The notes below the pieces were generated by a model. The model ran no database searches. It was not told where the DNA came from and worked only from the letters and a program-made list of their open reading frames with translations. This document shows, piece by piece, positions 1 to 9,773 of a DNA stretch of 17,892 bases; the stretch's first letter is position 1; every line of letters starts with the position of its first letter. The position numbers were made by a program, and so were the translations under genes. This stretch comes from Micromonosporaceae bacterium (GTDB lineage: Bacteria; Actinomycetota; Actinomycetes; Mycobacteriales; Micromonosporaceae), in the NCBI GenBank assembly GCA_019690055.1, contig JADGGF010000032.1, forward strand, positions 1-17,892, in the 5' to 3' direction.

Positions 1-1041
1 CAACCGCCCACGCCTCCGCCGGGGACGTACCCGGCCGCCGGTCAGCCCAGTGGTCAGTATCCCGCCGCCAGCGGCTACCCGGCCGCGGCGGCACCGGCCG
101 GAACGACCGGCGGTGCGGCTCAGTACGGTGCCGGCCAGCCGGCCGCCTACCCGGCGGCGTACGCGGTGCCGGCCCAGCGCAGCGGTTCGCCCGCGCCGCT
201 GGGGATCGTGCCGGCCCCGGGGAGTCCGGCCGAGCGCGCGGTGGCGATCCTGCGGCGCCAACTGGACACGCCACGGGTGATCGCGTTCGCCAACCCGAAG
301 GGCGGCGTGCACAAGACCACCGCCACCGTGCTCGCGGCGGCGGCGATCGGGGGCGCGCGTGGCCGCGGGGTGGTGGCCTGGGACGACAACGAGCTGCGCG
401 GCACGCTGGGCCTGCGGGCCGGCAGCGCCCGGCACGCGCGAACGATCCGCCACCTCGTCTCCGAGCTGGCGGAGGTGGAGCTCAACACCGGTCCGGCGCT
501 GGCCGCTCGTATCGATGACTTTCTGCGGCACGCCTCGGACGGCACCTACGACGTGCTCGCCGGGGAGGAGGACCCGCGGTTCGCCTGGCGGCTGGACCCG
601 CCGACCGTACGCCGGGTGCTCGACCTGCTCACGCGTACCCATGAAGTTATTTGTGTCGACACCGGCAACAATGTGGAGAGCGGCAACTGGCGCACCATCA
701 TGGAGGCGGCCGACCAGCTCGTGATCACCACGGTGCCGCGCGAGGACTCCGCGTTCAGCGCCGACTGGATGATGGACGTGCTCACCGAGGCGGGGCGGGC
801 CGAGCTGGTGGCCAACGCGGTCACGATCATCTCGATGACCACGCCGCGGCCCGGCCCGCTGCAGGACGACCTGGTGCGCCACTTCCGATCGCGCAACCGC
901 GCGGTCTGTGTGGTGCCCTACGACCCGGTCCTGGAGCGGGGCGGCTGGATCGACCACACCGCGCTCGCGCCGGCCACACGGGAGGCCTGGCTCATGGCCG
1001 CGGCTGTGATCATGGAGCCCTTCGGTACGCCCGCTAGCTGA
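1..1041 (+). CDS. MinD/ParA-like P-loop ATPase, 5' end cut by window
   Basis: The frame is open from base 1 to the TGA at 1039-1041, so the gene starts outside the window; the GTG at 166 is only an internal candidate. The first ~55 codons are low complexity, rich in Pro, Ala, Gly and Tyr, with repeated YPAA. The ATPase domain follows: deviant Walker A NPKGGVHKTT (about 292-321), a switch-like stretch WDDNELRGTLG, and a Walker B/switch II-like stretch VICVDTGNN near 645-670. The signature lysine of KGG and the P-loop lysine are both present. The residue before the P-loop lysine is His (310-312), where the family normally has Gly. Proteins of this build, with a disordered Pro/Ala-rich head and a MinD-like domain, occur near type VII secretion loci (EspI-like), but no ESX gene is visible here. 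The cellular role is unknown. The domain call is firm. Confidence 0.8.
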   Translation, partial: QPPTPPPGTYPAAGQPSGQYPAASGYPAAAAPAGTTGGAAQYGAGQPAAYPAAYAVPAQRSGSPAPLGIVPAPGSPAERAVAILRRQLDTPRVIAFANPKGGVHKTTATVLAAAAIGGARGRGVVAWDDNELRGTLGLRAGSARHARTIRHLVSELAEVELNTGPALAARIDDFLRHASDGTYDVLAGEEDPRFAWRLDPPTVRRVLDLLTRTHEVICVDTGNNVESGNWRTIMEAADQLVITTVPREDSAFSADWMMDVLTEAGRAELVANAVTIISMTTPRPGPLQDDLVRHFRSRNRAVCVVPYDPVLERGGWIDHTALAPATREAWLMAAAVIMEPFGTPAS

Positions 1042-1355
1042 TCGACCTCAGGGCATCACGGTGGAGCACTCAGCATGATCAGGTTGGCGCGGGGTTGCCG
1101 CCGCTCCCGCCTTAGGGTGCAGGCACGGTAACGGCGCTGGCTCCTCTGCCGACGCAGGCGGAGGACCTGTTCTGTTGCCAACTTGTTATGTGACTTACGG
1201 TAATCGCCACGCACCGACGTGCGGGTGGGTGTCCAAGTGCGCGGGGTGCGGTGTCCATTGCCCATGTGCGGAAAGCAGCGAAGATATCCACGTATTCCTG
1301 CATTTATGCATAGCGCATCTGACGGGCCTTGTGCGTCACCGTGGTTTGATCTAGC
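1042..1355. other. Gene-free gap
   Basis: No convincing gene lies in these 314 bases. The short minus-strand frames here are Arg- and Ser-rich and match no known family. From about 1170 the DNA is visibly richer in A and T than the flanks. A short inverted repeat (TGCAT, 2 bases, ATGCA) lies at 1299-1310, about 45 bases before the ABC gene, and could be a regulator site. A GGCG/CGCC-rich imperfect stem around 1085-1111 could weakly terminate the upstream gene. No clear promoter can be defined. Confidence 0.5.
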
Positions 1356-2162
1356 ATGCGTCTCGATAGGTCACCTTACAAATGGGGGATGAGCGCGCTC
1401 AAGCCCACCTCGCTGGACATCGAGCCTGGTGACTACCTGGTGGTCACCGGCACCTCGGGGTCGGGAAAGTCGACTCTGCTCAACCTCATCGGATTGCTGG
1501 ACACGCCGACCGGCGGTCGCTACCTCATCCACGGCGTTGACGTGGCCCGAGTGAGTGAGGGTGAGCGCTGCGCCATCCGCGGTCGCATGTTCGGGTTCGT
1601 GTTTCAGGCGTTCCACCTGCTGCCCGCCCGGTCGGCGCTGGAGAACGTCGAGATGGGCATGCTCTACAACGGACGGAGTCGTCTCGAGCGCCGGCGGGTG
1701 GCCATGGATGCGCTGGCTCGGGTTGGTCTGGCGGACCGGATCGACGCGGATCCGCGCTCGCTTTCCGGCGGCGAGCGGCAACGGGTGGCGATCGCTCGTG
1801 CGGTGGCGGGTTCGCCCCGCGTTCTTCTCTGTGATGAGCCGACCGGGAACCTGGACAGTGTGAATACTCGGGCCGTCCTCGACCTGATCGACGAGTTGCA
1901 CCGTGATGGATTGACCGTGGTGCTCGTGACCCACGACGAGGATGTGGCCCGGCGCGGCAAGCGGCGAGTCGTGGTTCACGACGGTCAGGTCGTGGAGGTC
2001 TCGCGAGTCGCCAGAGCGTCCTGGACGAGCTGGGTTTGGCGCCCTCACGCCTCCGGGCGCGCGACCTGGTCTGGGAATGCGCGACGTCCGTGCTGCGGAA
2101 TAGGGGCAGATCACTACTTACGGCGGTTGGCACGGTGCTTGGGGCGGCGTCGTTCGTCGTGA
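1356..2162 (+). CDS. MacB/LolD-type ABC transporter ATP-binding protein with abnormal C terminus
   Basis: This is the ATPase of an FtsX/MacB-type exporter. It shows Walker A GTSGSGKST, Q-loop FVFQAFHLL, signature LSGGERQRVAIARA, Walker B LLCDEPTGNLD and the switch His in VTHDED, all intact. The N terminus is short: only ~31 residues precede Walker A, against about 40 in relatives, and Tyr8 may be the A-loop aromatic. An in-frame TGA at 1347-1349 rules out a longer start; ATG 1389 is an alternative. After the usual end of the fold (HDGQVVEVSRV) the frame runs on for ~45 residues rich in Trp, Arg and Cys that look like off-frame translation, overlapping the permease gene by 127 bases. The normal stop therefore seems to be lost, by indel or substitution. 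More T-ending codons than in dnaE hint at foreign origin. No adaptor-protein gene lies upstream. Confidence 0.85.
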   Translation: MRLDRSPYKWGMSALKPTSLDIEPGDYLVVTGTSGSGKSTLLNLIGLLDTPTGGRYLIHGVDVARVSEGERCAIRGRMFGFVFQAFHLLPARSALENVEMGMLYNGRSRLERRRVAMDALARVGLADRIDADPRSLSGGERQRVAIARAVAGSPRVLLCDEPTGNLDSVNTRAVLDLIDELHRDGLTVVLVTHDEDVARRGKRRVVVHDGQVVEVSRVARASWTSWVWRPHASGRATWSGNARRPCCGIGADHYLRRLARCLGRRRSS

Positions 2163-3202
2163 CCCTGGGGCTCGTGTCGACGCTCGAACGGCAGGTCAGC
2201 GACGCCTTTGATCTGCGCCGAGCGACGGAGGTCCGCATCGAGGCGTCCCCAGGAATGGACCGATCCTGGCATCGGGAGGATCGGCTGCTCCGGGTGCGAG
2301 CACTGAACGGCGTGGAATCAGCTGGGTGGCGAGTCATGCCCATAGAGATCGGCCTGACCCGCCTGCCACAGAATCCGCCGGTGAACGTGCAACTCATGGG
2401 TGCGGATCCGCAGGCCGTCGCGGTGATGGGTCCGCGTGTGGTCGCTGGCCGAGCCTACGACTGGTTCCACGAGACCACCGAGCAAAAGGTCATCATGCTG
2501 GCGAAGCCCATGGCCGACCGGTTAGGTGTGCCGCGACCCGGTGGGGCGGTATTTGTCGGCGACACCGCATTCACGGTTATTGGCATCTACGACGCGGTTG
2601 AGCGGCGACCCGAGGCGATGCTGGGCGGCATGGTGCCCGCCTCGGTGATGGCCGGGATCGCGCCCACGACGCCCACCGATGTGCTCATTTCGACCGTTCC
2701 GGGGGCGGCGCAGCTCATCGCGGAGCAGGCGCCTGTGGTGTTGTGGCCGGAGCGGCCGTCGGCCCTTCGCGCGATCGCCCCGCCCGATCCGCGGACGCTG
2801 CGACGGGAGATCGAAGGAAACGTCACCCGGTCCAGTCTCATCCTGAGCGCCGTCGCCCTGATCATCGGGGCGGTTTCGATCGCGAATTCGGCCACGGCCG
2901 CGATTCAGGCGCGGACGGCGGAGATTGGTCTACGGCGCGCGGTCGGTGGGCGGCCCGTGCACGTTTTCGCGCAGCTGCTCGGTGAGACGACCGCGCTGGG
3001 TTTCCTCGGTGGGTTCGTTGGTGTGTGCGCCGGCGTCACGGTTGTTGCGGTGGTCTGCCTGTGGAACAGGTGGGCGCCGGTGCTGGACCTCTGGGTTGCT
3101 GCGGTGGCGGTGGTCGCCAGCGCAACCACGGGACTGCTGGCCGGACTGTGGCCAGCGCGCCGGGCGGTCCGGGTGCAGCCGGTCTCGGCCCTGCAGCACT
3201 GA
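2036..3202 (+). CDS. MacB/FtsX-family ABC transporter permease
   Basis: This 388-residue inner-membrane partner of the ATPase has the MacB layout. One N-terminal membrane segment (about residues 22-42) is followed by a large extracytoplasmic domain to about 260, then three C-terminal membrane segments in an FtsX domain. The motif AEIGLRRAVGGRP and the ending LWPARRAVRVQPVSALQH are typical. The start is uncertain. No ATG or GTG exists in frame nearby; TTG 2036 is the first accepted codon. The frame upstream (2018-2035) reads VLDELG, and with LAPSRLR this resembles a genuine family N terminus. A normal GTG start may therefore have become GTC at 2018-2020, or CTG 2021 is used. Substrate unknown; relatives export peptides, lipids or drugs. 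A strong stem-loop follows at once. Confidence 0.82.
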   Translation: MAPSRLRARDLVWECATSVLRNRGRSLLTAVGTVLGAASFVVTLGLVSTLERQVSDAFDLRRATEVRIEASPGMDRSWHREDRLLRVRALNGVESAGWRVMPIEIGLTRLPQNPPVNVQLMGADPQAVAVMGPRVVAGRAYDWFHETTEQKVIMLAKPMADRLGVPRPGGAVFVGDTAFTVIGIYDAVERRPEAMLGGMVPASVMAGIAPTTPTDVLISTVPGAAQLIAEQAPVVLWPERPSALRAIAPPDPRTLRREIEGNVTRSSLILSAVALIIGAVSIANSATAAIQARTAEIGLRRAVGGRPVHVFAQLLGETTALGFLGGFVGVCAGVTVVAVVCLWNRWAPVLDLWVAAVAVVASATTGLLAGLWPARRAVRVQPVSALQH

Positions 3203-3208
3203 TGGGTG

Positions 3209-3265
3209 GGCCGGGACCCGCCGGGGTGTCCGGGTGCCTCGACCCGTCGGGCGGTGGTCCCGGCC
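3209..3265 (+). terminator. Nested stem-loop after ABC permease
   Basis: A perfect 10-bp inverted repeat, GGCCGGGACC (3209-3218) and GGTCCCGGCC (3256-3265), begins 6 bases after the permease stop. The stem extends inward through CGCC/GGCG with a 2-base bulge. A smaller CGGGT/ACCCG hairpin lies inside the loop. No U-run follows, which is common for actinobacterial terminators. It would end the ABC transcript before dnaE. Confidence 0.6.
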
Positions 3266-3422
3266 AGGGCCGGGCCGAGGTATTGGAGCGAACTTTGCCG
3301 ATTCCGTCGTGTCAGGCTGGATCATGCCCGCTCCTCGCGGCTAGCCTCGGGTAGCTCTGGGAGGTGCGGGCGGCGCACGCCTGTCTGCTTGGGCATGAGT
3401 CAGGTCGGAAGGGGTGCTGGCT

Positions 3423-6962
<3,540 letters not shown>

Positions 6963-6983
6963 CCTCCCCACCGCCGCCGCTAT

Positions 6984-7037
6984 CGCGATCGTGAGAACGG
7001 GGACCCCTGTGGGGTTCCACACCGTCCACGATCCGCG
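6984..7037. terminator. Long bidirectional hairpin between dnaE and DUF3152 gene
   Basis: The inner stem is 8 bp (7000-7007 with 7011-7018, loop TGT, one G-U). An outer stem pairs CGCGATCGTG (6984-6993) with CACGAT plus CGCG (7027-7037, one bulged C). Flanking CCGCCG and CGGCGG could extend it. It fills the 86-base gap between convergent genes and probably terminates both. Confidence 0.72.
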
Positions 7038-7048
7038 ACGGCGGAGCC

Positions 7049-8011
7049 TCAGGGCTGCGGGTCGCCCGGGTCGGAGGGCGGGTCGGTACCGCCCGACGAT
7101 GGGTCGGTCGGCGAGGCTGATTCGGTCGGCTCGGCCGTTGGGGGATCGGACGGTGACGGATCGGCCGGCGGTGGCGGGGCCGGGTTGTTCGGGTACGGCC
7201 AGGCGTTGGGCTGGCAGGCCTGCAGGCCGAGCGTCTGTTGCTGCATGACGTCGGCCAGCTGGCCCGCGCCGCGGCAGTTGACGTGTACGCGGCCCAACCG
7301 GTGCCCGACCTCGTGGTTGATCGCGTACCGCCGGTACGTGTCGAGGCCGCCGGTGAAGGCGCTGGCCCCGTGCAGGTAGCGGTCGGAGTTGATCACCACG
7401 GGGGCGCCGGCCTGGCAGTTCGTGTAGGGCACGCCGCCGATGCGGATGTCGACCACGGACCGGCACAGGTTGTACGCCGTCCACGGGCTGGCCAGGTACA
7501 CCGTGAAGTTGGCCGAGCCGGCGACCCGCTGGAACCGCCGCTCGCCCTTTCCGGTCCAGCCGCGCGGGTCGCCGAGCGTCGCGTCGACCAGGGCGGTGAA
7601 CTCGGCGAGCGAGACCGGCAGCCCTTTCTCCACCGCCACGCGGTAGGTCCAGATCTGCCCGGCGTAGCCGAGGGTGGGACCGGCGCCCGCGTACTCCCAC
7701 TGACCCGAGCCGGGGGCGGGGTTGCTACCCACGACGACGGGGCCGTTCCCACCGGCCGGCGTCGTCGAGGGCTCCGGCGTCGCGGACGGCTCCGGCGTCG
7801 CCGACAGGTCGGGGGTCGGCGTCGGGCTCGGGGTGGCCGTGGGAGTGGTCCCCCGGCCGATCACCTCGTCGGCCAGGTCGGTCGTCTCCTGGCCGCGGAC
7901 CCAGGTCACGACTACGGCCGCGGCCGCGAGCAGCACGATCGTCGACGCCGTCGCCACGACCGTCTTCGGTAGGGAGGCGGCGCGGCCGACGAGACGGTCG
8001 AGTCGTGTCAC
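7049..8011 (-). CDS. DUF3152 protein, membrane-anchored metzincin-like protease
   Basis: A 320-residue secreted or anchored protein. Residues ~15-38 form one hydrophobic segment (signal anchor). A Pro/Thr/Ser-rich linker follows (~50-90, TPSPTPTP and repeated ATPEPS). The globular DUF3152 domain occupies ~95-265. It contains HEVGHRLGRVH, which fits the metzincin zinc pattern HExxHxxGxxH, followed by a conserved-looking Asn-Cys. Cysteines near YNLCRS, TNCQA, VNCRG and LQACQ suggest disulfides, consistent with an extracytoplasmic domain. A 45-residue Pro/Ser/Asp-rich tail ends the protein. The GTG start at 8011 lies 6 bases after TACACT with no Shine-Dalgarno, suggesting a leaderless transcript. 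Substrate unknown. Family and motif are clear; protease activity is inferred. Confidence 0.87.
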   Translation of the reverse strand: MTRLDRLVGRAASLPKTVVATASTIVLLAAAAVVVTWVRGQETTDLADEVIGRGTTPTATPSPTPTPDLSATPEPSATPEPSTTPAGGNGPVVVGSNPAPGSGQWEYAGAGPTLGYAGQIWTYRVAVEKGLPVSLAEFTALVDATLGDPRGWTGKGERRFQRVAGSANFTVYLASPWTAYNLCRSVVDIRIGGVPYTNCQAGAPVVINSDRYLHGASAFTGGLDTYRRYAINHEVGHRLGRVHVNCRGAGQLADVMQQQTLGLQACQPNAWPYPNNPAPPPPADPSPSDPPTAEPTESASPTDPSSGGTDPPSDPGDPQP

Positions 8012-8017
8012 GTCCGG

Positions 8018-8023
8018 AGTGTA
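8018..8023 (-). promoter_or_regulatory. Leaderless -10 element for DUF3152 gene
   Basis: On the minus strand TACACT matches TANNNT and ends 6 bases before the GTG at 8011. Transcription would begin at or beside the start codon. No Shine-Dalgarno is present. The -35 region is not convincing (GAACGG at 18 bases). Confidence 0.5.
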
Positions 8024-8075
8024 CGGAGGCGGGGGAGCCGACCGTTCAGCCGATACGTGCGGCAGGATTGGCCCG

Positions 8076-8864
8076 GTGAACGCAGCACAGCCATGGTGGA
8101 GCGACGCCGGCCCTGCACCGGCGGGGAAGCTGCCCGGTCAGCGGCGCCCCCTGGGCCGACCGATCGCGGTGGCCGGGTTGGCTGCGGTGGCGCTGGGCGT
8201 CGCCGTGGGCCAGGTGTGGCGCCTGGTTGCCCCCCGCCTGCCGATCGTCAAGGTCGATCAGGGCCAGTACTTCTACGGCAACGCCCAGCCCGAGCAGCCG
8301 GTGGCGGCCGAGGGGTGGCTCGGGTTGCTGGGCCTGGTCGCCGGGGTGCTGGCCGCGGTCGCCGTGTGGCTGTTTCTGCGCCACCAGCGCGGAGTCGCCG
8401 TCCTGGCCGCGCTGGTGCTCGGGTCGCTGGTCGGTGGATATCTGGGCTGGTGGATCGGGGCGCAACTGGATGTGGCGCAGTTCGAGACGCTCGCGGCCTC
8501 GGCCCCGGTTGGTAGCCGGCTCGAGGGCCCCCTGTCGCTGCTGGTCACGGACCTCAATCGCGGCGATCTGCAGCCGCACCGCACCGCGGCCGTCTTCGCC
8601 CAGGCGCTCGCGGCCGCTTTGACCTACACCATGCTCGCCGGGTTCGCCGTCGACCCCGACCTGCGGCCGTATCCGCTTGACGAGCCGGAGGAGGGGCCGG
8701 GCGACGCGTTCCCTGAGCCCCTCGGGCCGCCGCTGGCCCCGCCGTCACCCGGGCTCGGTTCGTCACCTGGACTGAGTTCGCCGCCTGGGCTCAGTTGGCA
8801 ATCCGGGATCAGTTCGGCCCCGGGCGGACCCGCAGATCCGAAAGGCGCGCCGGAACCGCCCTGA
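8076..8864 (+). CDS. Four-helix membrane protein, probably DUF2567
   Basis: The 262-residue product has predicted membrane helices near residues 30-50, 80-100, 105-128 and 178-196. An extracytoplasmic loop between the first two contains KVDQGQYFYGN. A Pro/Gly/Ser tail follows after ~205. The arrangement and position resemble the actinobacterial DUF2567 family, of unknown function. I recognise this by style rather than by a firm motif. GTG 8076 (MNAAQPWW) is chosen; CAGGAT at 8063-8068 sits 7 bases before it and could be a leaderless -10. Frames upstream of 8076 run antisense to the DUF3152 gene and are not believed. The 3' end overlaps the convergent LON-domain gene by 56 bases, and four 18-bp repeats encode the tail. 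Confidence 0.75.
   Translation: MNAAQPWWSDAGPAPAGKLPGQRRPLGRPIAVAGLAAVALGVAVGQVWRLVAPRLPIVKVDQGQYFYGNAQPEQPVAAEGWLGLLGLVAGVLAAVAVWLFLRHQRGVAVLAALVLGSLVGGYLGWWIGAQLDVAQFETLAASAPVGSRLEGPLSLLVTDLNRGDLQPHRTAAVFAQALAAALTYTMLAGFAVDPDLRPYPLDEPEEGPGDAFPEPLGPPLAPPSPGLGSSPGLSSPPGLSWQSGISSAPGGPADPKGAPEPP
8742..8813 (+). repeat. Four 18-bp tandem repeats in overlapping gene ends
   Basis: Four in-frame units encode PSPGLG, SSPGLS, SPPGLS and WQSGIS; a partial fifth follows. The unit resembles TCGTCACCTGGACTGAGT. The fourth unit supplies, on the minus strand, the TGA stop of the LON-domain gene (8809-8811), and the third has TCA at the same phase. Confidence 0.75.
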
Positions 8865-9492
8865 CCCGCTGCAACAGGGTGATCTCCCGGTGCAGCAGGC
8901 GGAGCTCGTCGCGCAGCCGGGTCGCGGTGTCCGGGGCGGCGAGCAGCGCCTGCCGGTCGGGGACGGACAGGGACGCGGTCGCGGCCACCAGGTGGGAGAG
9001 CACCAGCGGATCGTCCGGGAGTTGCTCCTGTCCGGCCGCGGCGGTGCGATAGGCGCGCAGGTAGGACCGGAACGCGGCCAGCACGCGGGGCCCGAGCGCG
9101 TCCGCCGCCCCCTCGGGCCCGGGCGATTCGGGCAGGTAGGTCACCGCCGCCTGCGCGTACGGGGTCGCCGCCGGCACCCGCTCGGTGATCACGAACCGGT
9201 CTCGGCCCACCGTGACGATGTCATAGGTGCCGTCCGGGTTCTCGGTGACCTTGCGGATCGCAGCCGTGCAGCCGACGTCGTAGGTGTCGATCTCGTCGGC
9301 GCGCTGGCCCACCTCCCAGCCGCGGCGAATGGCGACCACGCCGAAGACGCGCTCCCGGTCGGGCCGGTGCAGCAGGGAGCGGACCAGCTCCCGGTACCGC
9401 TGCTCGAAGACGTGCAGCGGCAGCACCAGCCCAGGGAAGAGGACCGTGCCGAGCGGGAAGAGCGGCAGCACCGTCCGCTCGGTGTTGGTCAT
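8809..9492 (-). CDS. Stand-alone LON substrate-binding-domain protein
   Basis: The 227-residue protein begins MTNTERTVLPLFPLGTVLFP and continues LPLHVFEQRYRELV, the hallmark of the Lon N-terminal (PUA-like) domain. It has no AAA+ or protease part, so it is the small stand-alone form common in actinobacteria. It probably binds unfolded or specific proteins; its partner is unknown. The C-terminal ~70 residues are helical and charged. ATG 9492 is chosen over the longer GTG frame to 9570, because the family motif starts right after it and TACCCT lies 6 bases upstream (leaderless). Its last 56 bases overlap the convergent membrane-protein gene, and its stop lies in that gene's tandem repeat. In related genomes this gene, as I recall, borders the his operon, as here. 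Confidence 0.9.
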   Translation of the reverse strand: MTNTERTVLPLFPLGTVLFPGLVLPLHVFEQRYRELVRSLLHRPDRERVFGVVAIRRGWEVGQRADEIDTYDVGCTAAIRKVTENPDGTYDIVTVGRDRFVITERVPAATPYAQAAVTYLPESPGPEGAADALGPRVLAAFRSYLRAYRTAAAGQEQLPDDPLVLSHLVAATASLSVPDRQALLAAPDTATRLRDELRLLHREITLLQRVRAVPARLSDLRVRPGPN

Positions 9493-9498
9493 GCCTGG

Positions 9499-9504
9499 AG
9501 GGTA
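9499..9504 (-). promoter_or_regulatory. Leaderless -10 element for LON-domain gene
   Basis: TACCCT on the minus strand ends 6 bases before ATG 9492, the same geometry as for the DUF3152 gene. No Shine-Dalgarno is visible between them. Confidence 0.5.
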
Positions 9505-9619
9505 CGGGGTGTGTCGAGCCGGGACGAAACGACGAGCCCCACGATCAGCATGGCGAGTTCCCACGACCACCGGACGGAGCGGCCAATACCGGCGTTCGGA
9601 CCGCTCCGGCGTCCGGGAC

Positions 9620-9625
9620 TAGACT
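9620..9625 (+). promoter_or_regulatory. Probable his operon promoter (-10 TAGACT)
   Basis: TAGACT is a good TANNNT hexamer; TTCGGA or TCGGAC lies 18-19 bases upstream as a weak -35. Transcription would leave a ~140-base leader before hisC. The leader has no His-codon run, so classical his attenuation is not supported. The bases 7 after the hexamer read GAG CTG ACT CGC, which resembles a leaderless hisD start with GTG changed to GAG. Confidence 0.45.
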
Positions 9626-9773
9626 CGGCGCCGAGCTGACTCGCTCGGGCCTGCTCGTGCGGGTTGAGGACCTCGCGCCGCACGGATGCGGCCACGGTAC
9701 GGTTCTCGGGTCAGTGAACACCTCGACGTCAGCAGGTCTTCGGGTAGGGACTAAGGAGCGAGGAGAGGGCGCG

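Noticed and set aside
1056..1303. Minus-strand frames in the gap before the ABC genes
   Set aside because: They are short, Arg-rich, without a ribosome site or recognisable domain.
1329..1357. TTGTGC - 17 bases - TAGCAT as promoter for the ABC ATPase
   Set aside because: The -10 would overlap the ATG at 1356. It would work only with ATG 1389, and neither hexamer is strong.
9657..9773. N-terminal extension of hisC, or a His-rich leader peptide
   Set aside because: The extension precedes a strong ribosome site at 9761-9765 and has only two His codons, scattered, so neither an extended HisC nor an attenuator peptide is supported.
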